From contig NC_079886.1 of NCBI RefSeq assembly GCF_029227915.1, positions 11,675,501 to 11,739,500 of the forward strand: a DNA stretch of 64,000 nucleotides, read 5' to 3'. A program made the translations under genes and the position numbers. Numbering within the stretch: position 1 is the first letter of the stretch; the number at the start of each line of letters is the position of its first letter. This document shows positions 40,156 through 51,297 of this stretch, piece by piece. Origin of the DNA: Hydractinia symbiolongicarpus (lineage: Eukaryota; Cnidaria; Hydrozoa; Anthoathecata; Hydractiniidae). Under the pieces are notes generated by a model. It was given only the letters and a program-made list of their open reading frames with translations. It did not search any database and was not told the origin of the DNA.

Positions 40156-41370
40156 TCTCTTATAATAATACGGAGAGTGTGTCCGTCTGTTTGTGACAGG
40201 CAAAGTGGATGTCTTCATTTTCCTTTGATGTTGCCGAAATTTCCTTTCAAGTATCCGAAAAAGTTATATCCATATTGCTAGCGGGTTTACTTTGTTTAGA
40301 TCACGTGACCAAAATGGGGCAACTTGATTTTCTGAAGTAATTTAACGGCCTTCTTTGCAAAAATGGTGTCCCTCGACACCGAAAAAAGCAACGAAAAAAA
40401 CAACAAGAACGGTCCCTTCGCCTTGAAAAAAGTGCAAAAAGTAATTCAGAGAAAGAAAGGTCCAAGAAGTGAAGTGAGAAGTGGTAGCAAGAGCTAGAAG
40501 TAAAGTAGTTAAGTTAGAAGTAAAAAATAGAAAAGGCTAGAGTTTAAAGTGGATTTGAAATCACAAATAGTAAGAACTTTGGTGTTTTAGACGTTTAGTC
40601 TTTATGTCTCTGAAGCAAGCAGACTCGCATTTTTCAGGAAAAACCACTTAAAAGGCTCAAATTCTTAATTTTTTTTATATTACCGCTTTTAACCTAGCCA
40701 CGATATTTGTTTATATTTTGTTGCATAATTAATGTATCCGCTGGCGCGTAACTAATGTGTTTGTCCTAAAATTCAAAATGCTACATAAAGCTGTTAGCTG
40801 ATTAACAAACGGAAAACTTTGGTTTGTTGAACTCACTGCTAGCATAAATAACTAGCTTTAGTTTAGCTAAGTGTTCCCAGTTTAAGTATATTTAACTGGG
40901 GGTTTTAGCTACTGTTAGCTAGCTAATGTTAGCCTTCAATGCGAGCCCTCTCATCCCATGCATGGCTAGCTCTAACCTATGACTTATATTGTTATTCCTC
41001 TTTTTTAATTATCTATAGCTAGCTAGCTACCTTGTTTCCAAACTTCTCTTCTTTTATGAGCACGAATTATGATGTAACAAGCTAGCCAGCTACCTACAAA
41101 ATCTTTCAAAGACTTGAACTTTTGCAGGATAGTGTGATGTATTTTTATGCCAATAGAGTATAATTCTTTTCACATTTTCACAGGGGACCACGTTCAATGT
41201 GACAACTGGAATAAATTTTTTCAAAATTTAAAGCGTGTATATTAAGTTAATTTTTATTGTTTTGTTTCTGACATCCTGTTAAACTTTTGTCAGCCTACAT
41301 GTAAAATGTCAGGTTATTTTTACACGAGGTTGTAGATATTTGATTGGAAATTTACGTGGATTTATGACTT
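40156..41370. mobile_element. Helitron-like array, unit E, divergent or truncated
   Basis: Begins TCTCTTATAATAATACGGAG right after unit D. It follows the family for about 110 bp (AAAGTGGATGTCTTCATT) and then departs into new sequence, with no matching CTAG end found. The GATGGTATGCTATGGTTGT segment near 41390 also occurs near 29570, so a longer family member may extend to there. Confidence 0.5.
40800..41110. repeat. AGCTAGC-rich patch
   Basis: GCTAGC and its shifted forms recur many times (GTTAGCTAGCTAATGTTAGC, TAGCTAGCTAGCTACC), creating many overlapping small palindromes. Confidence 0.6.
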
Positions 41371-41640
41371 TATTTTAATTGATGAGAGGATGGTATGCTA
41401 TGGTTGTTCATGTTTTTGTTTGTGTTGCAAACTTTTTAAAATTGTGGGAAAAAGACCACATACAATATATATACTGAAAGAACAAATTTTGTGGAATTGG
41501 CCTCCACTGAAGTCTACGCTGAATATCCTCTTTAAGAACTTTGTCTTAACCTTCTTAGCTGATTTTATGACCTTTCTGTGTTTTTACACTAGCTCGCAGA
41601 TGCTAGGGTATTCAAATACAGCTGTCCGTCCCAAAATGGA

Positions 41641-41700
41641 AATTTTTGGCTCTCTGAGCACCGACACGGGAGTAGTCGTGTGTTCGAATCTCATCTTGGT
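41641..41700 (+). ncRNA. tRNA-like SINE relic
   Basis: A GTTCGAATC B box at 41682-41690 is preceded 35 bp upstream by a weak A-box-like TGGCTCTCTGAGC. No full cloverleaf folds by eye. Confidence 0.3.
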
Positions 41701-41768
41701 AACTATTTTTGCTTTTTTTTTTCTTTTTACTATCTCGCCCCGCGAGGATAGGTTTCCAACTCGTAACT

Positions 41769-41914
41769 GGCATGCCGAACATGGTGGTGACATCAAAATT
41801 TTGATTTTTTGTCACCTAAATGTCATTTTAGGCCAAAATTGGTCCGAAATTAAAACTACTAAAAAGTATGCTGAACATGATGGTGACATCAAAATTTTGT
41901 CACCCAAATGCCGT
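41769..41914. repeat. Tandem duplication of ~100 bp
   Basis: GAACATGGTGGTGACATCAA and GAACATGATGGTGACATCAA, with following sequence, occur twice about 100 bp apart, just left of the Kolobok-like element. Confidence 0.7.
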
Positions 41915-42094
41915 TTAAAGGGGAAGTTCGGTCAAAAATTATATTTTTATAATCAATAGTCATAAAAGAAAAAAAAAAGAATACGATAATTCTTTTTAAA
42001 TGAAACCCTTATTTTTTTTAAATAATCTGTGTTAACCACGCGTAAAAACACCTCCGTAGACTGACCCCTTTCGCAATAATAAAAAGACAGAAAA

Positions 42095-44666
42095 GGGTAA
42101 GGGAAGCGAGGAAAATAAGGAGGTAGATAACGAAAAGCTTACGACAAAAGACGAAAATAACAACGATAGAAAAATCCGGGTAGTATTTTATCACATTCCT
42201 AGTGCGAAAAAAGATAAAGAGCTTCGGAATAAATGGCTACACAATATAAAAAGAAGTGGTACCTTGCCGAAAGACTCTGGGTTTTATATTTGATCTCATC
42301 ATTTTGAACCAGAGTGCTTCGAAAGAGATTTACAAGTAAGTCTTTTCGTTACCTATGTTTCACCAAACAGCCAAACATTTGTCTTTCTCGTATTTAGAAA
42401 AATTCAACACAGTTTCATTTATTACAGCCATTTCCAAAACAAAACCATGTCAAAAAAAATCATTATATTTTCTTCGCATGTTCGCATTTTCTTTCCCCCA
42501 GTGCTGAATGTTTTTTTAACATCGAAAAATCCTTCAAGAACATGTGCTTTCGTAAGATGGGGGTAATGGAAATCTATTATTTTTAAATTTCTAGGCTGAA
42601 CTAATGGGTTCTCCACCGCGGAAGAAATTAAAAGATGGTGCTGTTCCGACCTTGTTTAATTTTACAAAACAGCCTGAGAAACGTAAAAGAACAGAAAAAA
42701 GAATTGAAGACCGTCAGAAACGACAGGTAAAATAAGTGTCTATATGTTTTTGCAATACAGAGGGTTTGTTTTAAAATGAAATTTTGTTTGGTTATCTTCT
42801 AGCTAATTGATTCTATGCTGGGAACAGAAGCAAGTGATACTACACAACCTGAAAATAAACAAGAAATGGGAACCCAGACTGAAACAAATGGCGTTGATAA
42901 AGCTGTCAATGCTGTCAAGTGCACTAAGACACGCGGCGTTCAATGTCAATCATTACTGTATGTGAGTCATGAAAAGGTTGGAATCCAAGTTGCTCCAATA
43001 AAAGTGAAGATTCTAAAACCAAAAAAAAAGAAGGACAAATGTTGTAATACCGAGATTTCTTTCTCGCCCGATGTAGAAGTATCGATGTCTGTCATAGAAG
43101 AATTTTCAGAATACGAGAAAGAAGCAATTAGTAATAATGAGAAAAGTCAAGACGAATCGTTCCATTTGGAAAATCTGCCAGATAGTGAGAATGATAACGA
43201 CTCCGATGCGGACATCCCCGACCTAAACGGCACATGTTTTATCGTTTTTTGGTCTTGTCTTCTACCTCTGCTACGATTTTGTTTCACCTGTTTTAAGCCA
43301 GCTGAAGTGAATAAAATTGCAGTTAAAGGGACTCAACTAATTGTACATTTGTTGTGCAGTGACCATCATGCTCACCAATGGTCATCGCAACCACTGGTGA
43401 GTAAGCGACCGTGGGGAAATTTATTGCTTTCCTCAGCCATTTTAATTTCCGGTAACACATACCAACGCGTTAAAGAAATGATGCAAATCGCAAAAATACA
43501 TTTTTTGTGCAAAACCACCTTTTACGAAATACAAAAAAGTACATACTCCAAGCGATTCACAAAATATATTCCACTCATCGAGAATTGCGATTTCAGTCTT
43601 ACCTAGAAAGCAATGAGGCACTAGACTTAGCAGGCGATGGGAGGTGTGATTCACCAGGTTACAGTGCAAAGTACGGAACTTACGCGTTACTTAATTCAAA
43701 ATCAAATGAAATAGTTGACTTTCATGTAGTTCATGTCGGCCAAGTTGGGAATTCGTCGCGTATGGAAAAACAAGGATTGATTGTTGTTCTTAATCGTTTG
43801 TTAGAAAATCAACTGTCAATTGAAGGCATTGCAACTGACAGGCACGTTCAAATCCGGAAGTACATGCGAGAAGAACGGAAGGATATTAAGCACCATTTTG
43901 ACGTATGGCATATGGGGAAAAACATTAAGAGAAAGTTGGTCAAATGTGCCAAGAAAACAACTGCTAAAGATTTACTTCCTTGGGTAAAAGCTGTCATAAA
44001 TCATTTCTGGTGGTGTTGCGCCTCTGGTAATGGTAACGTGGTAGAGTTACGAGAGAAATGGCTGAGTATGTTGTGTCATGTAAAGAACAAACACAAATGG
44101 GAAAGCAACAAAATATATCACAAATGTGAACACTCTAAACTCTCTAAATTAGAACAGCGATGAAAAAAATGGTTGATGGAAGGAACGCCTGCTTACAAAG
44201 CCCTTGAATCTGTAGTTCGGGCTAAGTCTTTGTTGCGTGATTTGAAGTACTTCGTCGAGTTCAAACACACAGGAAATTTGGAAGTTTACCACTCACTCTA
44301 CAACAAATATTGCCCAAAAAGGTTACACTTTAGCTTTGCAGGAATGATTGCTAGGTCACAACTCGCCGTTCTTGACTTTAATGCCATGCCGGAGCTGGCT
44401 CCTCCCACGCACAAACATCGTCTGGAGAGCATCGCTATAAGCAACAATACTCGAGGATTACAGACTCCTGGGTTGTCAAAAAAGTTTACACGGAAAAGCA
44501 AAGGTCGTACGTAGAGGATATTGTAAGTGAAGTTAAGTATTTGGTTACAACTAAAGAAGGGTACGCAGCTCCCAAAGTCGCCGATGTTCCAAATTATATA
44601 GCGCCAAGAGAGAAACCAGATAAAAAAGAAGCCATTGAAAATATGAAAACAAGGTTTACATTGTAA
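42095..44666 (+). pseudogene. Kolobok-like THAP transposase, broken
   Basis: Exons at about 42095-42335, 42595-42726 and 42803 onward. A THAP-type zinc finger (VFYHIPSAKKDKELRNKW, then SHHFEPECFERDL) is interrupted by TGA at 42291-42293, the place of a zinc-binding Cys codon (TGT). The next exon has the PRRK-like region ending AVPTLFNF. The long exon carries an acidic linker with IPDLNGT, a transmembrane-like LLPLLRFCFTCF, and the transposase core LDLAGDGRCDSPGYSAKYGT, then TDRHVQIRKYMREERKDIKH and INHFWWCC. A shift in an A run near 43535, a TGA at 44161-44163 and a shift near 44420 break the frame. The last frame ends at 44664-44666, only 59 bp from the stop of the opposing gene. Confidence 0.82.
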
Positions 44667-44725
44667 TAATTTTTTTTTATTAGTATTCAATCCCCTCTTT
44701 AGCTCTAAGGTTGAAGTTGGTTCTT

Positions 44726-45787
44726 TTATTCAGAATCGGAATCCGTGTTTTCATACAGTCGTTTGTCGTCGGATTTGCTCTCCGTGAATGGGATATAAAT
44801 ATCATTTTCAGATGGATATTTATTACGAATTGCCCATAAAGCACACGACGGTATAATTTTTCGCACACCTTTTCCCAATCTGTTATGTATCCACCACGTG
44901 TACTGTTTATAACCGGCAAAACGTAGTGAACTAAAAAGAAATTGTGATATAACACAAGTTTGTTCCCAAGTCCTTTCTTGCCCTTAACCCTTAAAATAAG
45001 ATGCAATAAAAAAACGTACCAATTATCCGTGTGCATTGCATCGCCCCTTAAATTATTTAGAGCAGACAGTGCAGTGGTTAGTACGGGTTTACATAGACAA
45101 ACCATCCCAAAAGTTTCGGCTTCAGTTATACATTGTTTTCCTAAAAAGAAAATCTTAAAAAATGACCCCCGTCTCAAGTTTTGATTTTTGAGCGCACGTT
45201 CTCATTCGATTTGTAAAGCTGAATAAAATAAAACAACCACCATTGTGTTTTTTTTGTGAGATTGTTTTGGCAGTAGCGAATGATAACGAATAAAATATAT
45301 GCGAAGGAGAGTTAAATGTTTTTGAGAAAAAACTCATGTCAGGCAAAATATTTTGAAAGAAGTTTTGCGTCAGTTGTCGTGTTCGTAGGCATATTTTTTT
45401 TTATCAACGCGAAGACCAATATTTAAAGGGAATATGTAGAGTTTTGTTATGGTTTTAAACACGAAAAAGAAAATTATGCTTGGCTAAATTTTTTGTTTAT
45501 TTTACCTTCAAAATGATCGTCAGGAATTTCATTTGTATCCCTGCAACACAAGATTTCACTGTACGACTTCATCGCTTTACAGTGACCACCGCATTGGCAC
45601 CAGTTATTATTGCCGATCCTTGAAACTTCATCTTCTTCCTTACACTCTCGGAACTACACGTTCCTAATTTATTCAGTTCTTTCAAAGAAAATTCTGGTTC
45701 AAAATTGAAGGGTCTGAGAGTGGATAAATCAGGTATGTCATCGTTTTCATCTCTGTTAGAACTTGAATCGCTTCGAATTTGATCCAT
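44726..45787 (-). pseudogene. P2X7-C-terminus-like companion gene, one frameshift
   Basis: Three exons by consensus: 45787-45506, 45140-45020 and 44930-44726. The ATG is followed by an acidic start with DIPDLSTLRPFNFEPEFS. The zinc-binding-like core follows: NWCQCGGHCKAMKS and ILCCRDTNEIP in exon 1, CITEAETFGMVCL and ALNNLRGD in exon 2, LRFAGYKQYTWWIHNRLG and RKIIPSCALWAIR in exon 3, then an acidic tail. This matches the intracellular C-terminal ballast domain of P2X7 receptors, which occurs without the channel part in many invertebrate multicopy proteins. A one-base loss near 45640 shifts the frame between EFSLKELNK and the Cys core. Splice junctions are otherwise in phase. Confidence 0.75.
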
Positions 45788-45888
45788 TGCTTACAAAACT
45801 AACACTGTATTTTCAAAGAAGTAATTTGTTACAGATTTGAAAAGAAATATAGCAGGAAAGAAGTAGATTCTTCTAGCAAATTGTGTAG

Positions 45889-48800
45889 TAGTGAGGGCTG
45901 CTATGTTCTGATATAAAGCTTCGTGTGCACATGTGTGTTAAAAGTGATTTTTTGATTTAAAGTTGTTCCTTAGGTCCCAAATTACCAAAAAAATATGGGT
46001 GGCAAAATTTTTTGTCCCATCGGACCAAATTAGATGACGTCATCACTTTTACAGTCAGCAAAAAAATAATTTCACATTTATATGTCATATTATATATCGT
46101 TGGAAAGAGGAGATCGAGTGGATCAAAAAAAATGTAAAAACCATGTCTTCAAAACGTAACGTTCGAAAGATATTACTATTCAAACTTTGTACAAATTACA
46201 GACCAGTAATTTACTGACCCAGCACAAAAATGACTATAACCTGCTCAATAGCGAAGTTTTTTTGTTGAATTTTAGTATGGTATTGGGTCACCCTAATGTC
46301 TTTCTGTTTGATCAAAATTTATTGTTCAAATCACTTCAAGGGATAATTTACAGACCAGTAATTTACAGGCCAAAGCACATGTTTAGTTGTTTACTTTAGT
46401 TTTGAAAAGCAAGTAGCGAATTTCACTTAGACATTTTGTATGTATTAGTATCAGTATAATAACAAGTTTTGTTTTATAATTGTTCGATTTCATAGACATA
46501 GACATAGAATTCGAATGTTCTATTTCTAGAAAACATTCTATTGTTCAATTTCATAGCTAGACTGTTTAATTTCGAAGTGTTAGTGAAGTGTAATGTGAAG
46601 TTTATAGTATAGACATACATGCATAATAATAAAATGAATAGACCGAATTAAAATGGATGTTAACTGTGTAAAAACAATAAATGTGCTGGATTTTGGGAAA
46701 TGTATAGTTTGTCAGAAAGATACATTAAAAAAGGTACCGCCTTACTTAAACATTTTTTCCCATTCCTGTTCTGAGTTCTGAGAGTTTTGAGAGAAAGATT
46801 TTTGTTTGATACTTTGACCAAGATGTCGTATTTTGTTTAGAATGTTGGCAACCCAAAAGAGCAGTATTTGAAAAAGTTATTATCATGTCTGGAGGAAAGA
46901 GTTAGTTGTGGTGATTCGAAGTATCTAGATTGTTGGGAAAAACTGAAGTCATATGATATTGTACAGCTTGTTGAAGGAAAGTCTTCATACCATTCTGATT
47001 GTTACAAAATGGCCACAAATAAAACAGAGATAGACAGGTTAAAGAAACGGCCAGTATCAAAGATCTTGGAAAATCTATGAAAAAGAGAGTAGGGGATAAA
47101 GTTATAGAACTCAAAGAGGAAAAAACGCTACTATCAAGATTTTTAATCACTGCACGGAAACGTCCCGAGTCGGATTTGGAGCACTGTATTGGCAACTTTG
47201 AGTTTTCTGTTGTACCAAAGGCCTTGTTCAGTGCTGATGGAATTCCATTGGCTTGTTTAGACAAATCAAAATTGATTCACGGTATAGAGGAATTAGCCAG
47301 CAAAGAACAAACGACCAATGGTTTATCTGGAGAAGTCAAAACAAACAAAGTAATCATTATAGATGGAATGGCTGTTGTGAATCAAACACCAAAAACACCG
47401 GCAGTTAAAACATGCAAGGTATGTATTCAATTTATCACTATCTTACGTAATTTTCTGACGCACTTGTGAAATACTCTGTTAATTTTTTAGGATTTCGCAT
47501 CAGCTTTCACAGAACGTGTACTACAAATTTCAAGAGGATGTGATGAAATACGATTGGTATTTGATCGCTATATAGAAAACTCCTTGAAAGCACGGACAAG
47601 AAAGCATCGTACATCTGGTAATGAAGTTCGATACAAAGTGTCAGACAACACCAATATTTCATCCATTAGTCTCAAGCAATTTCTTTCCCACATTGATACA
47701 AAGCAAGCTTTAACCATCTACCTGGCAAAGAAAGTGATGGAGGCTCTTTCATCATTGCATATTCGGTATATAGTGACTTATGATACTAAAATGGAATCAA
47801 ATTTTGTTGATTGCAGAATACACGACCACGAAGAAGCTGACACAGCACTTATATATAATGCTATGGATGGTGCACAACAATCTCCTTTCACCAGTTGTAT
47901 TGTTTACTCTCCGGATTCTGACGTGTTTCTACTGCTAATTTACTACTATGAGATGTTACCAATAAATACCATTTTTAGAACAGGGCGAGGTTCTACTCTA
48001 CCTGATATTGATATTCGTAATTGCTTTGAAGCCCTTGGTGCAGTACACGCGAAAGCTATTCTTGGTTTTCATACGTTCACAGGGTGTGACCAAACTGGGC
48101 GTTTCAACAAGAAATCGAAGTCTGCTTGGCTGAAGATTTTTTTACAGGCAGATAATGAGGTGGTTCTGGCATTATCGACACTTGGAGTACTTCCTAATCT
48201 GGAAACACTGGAAAGCTTAGAACGTTTCGTGGTTTCAATGTATAAGGGGAATAAATGTCCTGCAGACGTGGTATCACTATCTCAATTGCGTTGGCATTTA
48301 TTCTCCAAATTCCAGTGTGATGCTGATATGTTGCCACCAACATTAGCTGCATTGAAGTACAAAATATTCAGGTGTCACTTCATTTCAATGGTTTTACGAA
48401 GCTCGCATATCCTCATTCAACAACTTCCGAATGCAATCAATTATGGTTGGGATACAGATGAAGTCGGTAACTTATCCCCCATAATGACTGATGAACTTCC
48501 TGCACCGTTGGCACTCATCGAGTTAAGTTCTTGTAACTGCAAAACAAGTTGCATATCCAACCGATGTAAATGCCGTAAAAATGGTTTTTTGTGCACTGAC
48601 ATGTGTAAATGTACGACGTGTCAAAACAGTGGTGGCGCAAGCGATGAATCCGAGTCAGATGAATATAGTTCTAGTGATGATGAGTGAATGAAACATTGTA
48701 CAAGCATTGCTGAAGTTGTTTTTTGTCATTATTTTCAGCAATTTTTTTAACTTTGTGAAATTGCCAGAAAGAAAGTAAACAACTAAACACGTGCTTTGGT

Positions 48801-49258
48801 CTGTAAATTACTGGTCTGTAAATTATCCCTTGAAGTGATTTGAACAATAAATTTTGATCAAACAGAAAGACATTAGGGTGACCCAATACCATACTAAAAT
48901 TCAACAAAAAAACTTCGCTATTGAGCAGGTTATAGTCATTTTTGTGCTGGGTCAGTAAATTACCGGTCTGTAATTTGTACAAAGTTTAAATAGTAATATC
49001 ATTCGAACGTTACGTTTTGAAGACATGGTTCTTACATTTTTTTTGATCCACTCGATCTCCTCTTTCCAACGATATATAAATGTGAAATTATTTTTTTGCT
49101 GACTGTAAAAGTGATGACGTCATCTAATTTGGTCCGATTGGACAAAAAATTTTGCCACCCATATTTTTTTGGTAATTTGGGACCTAAGGAACAACTTTAA
49201 ATCAAAAAATCACTTTTAACACACATGTGCACACGAAATTACATAGTGGCCCTCACTA
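45889..49258. mobile_element. Nested element with ~0.5-kb TIRs and an XPG/FEN1-like gene
   Basis: Inverted repeats 45889-46397 and 48773-49258 are about 90% alike by eye. They start TAGTGAGGGC and contain GATGACGTCATC and CAGACCAGTAATTTACTG-type words. A direct TAG flanks both sides (45886-45888 and 49259-49261), suggesting a 3-bp target duplication. It interrupts the Kolobok-like element right of the P2X7-like gene. The only gene is at 46653-48687. Academ elements carry XPG-type nucleases and make 3-4-bp duplications, so a relation to Academ is possible but unproven. Confidence 0.82.
46653..48687 (+). CDS. FEN1/XPG-like nuclease with zinc-finger N-terminus and CXC tail
   Basis: Exons 46653-46733, 46841-47418 and 47491-48687, phase-consistent. 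N-terminus: CIVCQKD, then a C..C..H..C arrangement (SCGDSKYLDCWE, SSYHSDC), a possible zinc-binding module. Core: FEN1/XPG/PIN-type acidic motifs in order, IIIDGMAVV, LVFDRY, DHEEADTALI, YSPDSDVFLLL and GFHTFTGCDQTGRF. EADT, SPDSD and GCDQTG correspond to the EAD/E, TEDSD and GCDY-G motifs of flap endonucleases. C-terminus: NCKTSCISNRCKCRKNGFLC and CKCTTC, a tesmin/TSO1-like CXC cluster, then an acidic Ser-rich tail. One frame break near 47050 (between LKKR and SIKDLGKS) separates the finger from the core in this copy. No DDE motif was seen. Whether the nuclease mobilises the element is inference. Confidence 0.75.
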
Positions 49259-49489
49259 TAGCCTGTGTTGTGACTCTTTCACGCGATGCAATGTTTTGAA
49301 CTATAAAACGTCATACTTGAGTTAGAACCCAGCTTTTTTTTTCTGACGCGCTTTGTTTGTGTCAACATTAGAGACATTTCCGAAACTCCAAGTTTAATGA
49401 AGTAAAGTTTTTTTTGTTTTTATAAGTATAAATACATGGAATTATAAAATCAAATAAATTTATTTTTTTCGACCGAACTTCCCCTTAGA

Positions 49490-49699
49490 CCATAAACGTT
49501 TCAATCGCGCGATAACCATGAATGATAGGCTGTATTTTTGTTAGCAGAAATTGTAGAATGCATTGTGGATGTTTCATAGTTATGCATTTTTAATAGCGAG
49601 ATAATTATGCAGCGCCTGCATCTTGTGTACTCTAGTAGAGCAATTTGCTGTTATAGCATAGAATATTTTTGAGATATCTTTGAAAATAGTCTCAACTGG
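49490..49699. other. Intergenic
   Basis: AT-rich sequence right of the Kolobok-like end; nothing recognised. Confidence 0.35.
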
Positions 49700-49775
49700 A
49701 CAGTGTATGTGGCGCAGTGGTAGCGTGTTTGTCTTCTGACCATGGTAGTACGAGTTCGAACCCTGGTAAAATCAG
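49700..49775 (+). ncRNA. tRNA-derived sequence or SINE head
   Basis: The A box TGGCGCAGTGG (49710-49720) and B box GTTCGAACC (49754-49762) have tRNA-like spacing of 33 bp. A CTTCTGAC anticodon-loop-like segment lies between them. Stems pair poorly, so this is a tRNA-derived repeat with an internal Pol III promoter, not a functional tRNA. Confidence 0.6.
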
Positions 49776-51297
49776 TGGATTTTTTATTCATTATTTTCGT
49801 TTTCACTTTCCTTTTTATCTTTCTGTTGAGATGTCTTTTCACGCCATCAATCCTATTTTTTGTACATTATTTGCATCAACCAATTTCACAACCTTGCTCA
49901 TTTTGTGAGCAGATCGATTAATCGAAGATCGATAGCAGCGCGGGCGGAATGATTCTAAAATTCAATGGATCTGGAAAATGTTATACAACTGAATGGGTAA
50001 ACTCGAGTTTTCGGTTATAGTGTAAAAATACTGTAAAAATCTATAGGAAAAAAGCCATATCTCAAGTTGTCGATTTCAAAACATCGGCCCGGAAATATTT
50101 CTCTCGTCATTTCATCAGGAAACCCGGATTTCTCTGAAATGTGTGCAAAACTCGAATAAAGATGAATTATATCATTGTAAACCCTTATGCCAAAAAGAAT
50201 CTACACATTCATCAGAAAAGCAGTCATTTTCTTGAATTGGGGCGAGATGAATGTGGGATGACGAAGAGCATTTCCAGAGTAGCTTTCGCTCATAGGGCGA
50301 AAACAAATATCGGATAATATTTGATAAAGAGTACCGGTAATCGGGGAGTTACAAATTCAACCATTTTAATTTTTGTAAAATTCTCTGTCGCCGAAACACC
50401 GGAAAAATATCTCAAAAACGAAAAGCGCAGCGATATAAACTCGACTTACCGAATCTCAGATTTTTTTCATAAATATTTAGTTGGTTCTAACTGACCGCTT
50501 TCGCAGGGGTTCGCTTTTATTTCGATGGTTTTTCAATCATTAAATTTCTTTGTTTTTCATTGGGACAGCGGCGTCATTTCTCACTGGCCACTTTCACAAG
50601 GGTCCGCATTTCGTTTCTAATGATCTTTTAAGATTCTATTTCTTTGTTTTCCACCCAAGCCTGAGTATTTGCTAATAGCTGATACGGTAAAATATTGACC
50701 TCAAGTTTTCGCCGGACATGTAACTCGGTTTACCGTAGAAATTTGTAACTCCCTAACTCCCCAACTCGCAACTTCCTAACTTCCCGGTTTTGTAACTCGA
50801 ACATTTCCTAGACTCTTTGATAAACGGCCCAAAAACACGTGAAATACAGTAGAGACCGCCATATTAGTTTTTCGAGTTTGGCTGTTGAAGTCGCTGAGGA
50901 AAATAGAAGAAGTGAAAGTGTATTTTTAAATTTGTTTTCAATTTTACTCATCATTATTTTTTATTATCATTTTCATCACTTTATTACTTATTATTTTGCC
51001 CCTTCTTGGCAATACGAGAAACGTCACTTGCCCGGATTGAGGGACACGTCGCTAGAAACGCGACTTGAAATCAAACTCCACTGATACAGTGGCTTAAAAT
51101 CAAACCACAAATTGTGGTTCTTAATCATTGTCAATCATTGTTAATCGAAATTTTAATAAATTATTTTATCGAATAAAGCTACACATAGCATCTTATCTAC
51201 TGCAAGCTTCACGCTACACTTAGCGCACATTATCTCTACCACCACCCTACTACCTACTCTGGCTGCTCTCTCTAGGCTAGGTGTACTGTACACAAAT
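49776..51297. other. Intergenic with imperfect repeats
   Basis: Contains two related segments (GACCGCTTTCGCAGGGGTTCG near 50490 and GGCCACTTTCACAAGGGTCCG near 50590), a run of TAACTCCC-like words near 50740-50800, and small palindromes (CCACTGATACAGTGG near 51080, ACCACAAATTGTGGTT near 51105) upstream of the 2A ORF. Confidence 0.45.

Larger units (their letters stand above)
41919..49485. mobile_element. Kolobok-like element, interrupted by a nested element
   Basis: The inverted ends AGGGGAAGTTCGGTC (41919) and GACCGAACTTCCCCT (to 49485) match perfectly. The left flank is TTAA (41915-41918); the right flank TAGA is a damaged match. Without the nested 45889-49258 insertion the element is about 4.2 kb. 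It holds a THAP/DDE transposase pseudogene (+) and a convergent P2X7-C-terminus-like gene (-). TTAA preference and THAP fit the Kolobok superfamily, which I recall from Hydra and other animals. Confidence 0.78.

Noticed and set aside
41390-41959. 189-codon frame left of the Kolobok-like element
   Set aside because: It crosses a tRNA-like relic, a tandem duplication and the element boundary; composition is not protein-like.
46187-46399. 70-codon frame also found at 48671-48982
   Set aside because: Both frames lie in the inverted repeats of the XPG element and are mirror copies of terminal sequence, not genes.
49700-49775. Functional tRNA-Gln(CTG)
   Set aside because: A and B boxes are good, but anticodon, T and acceptor stems do not pair well enough.
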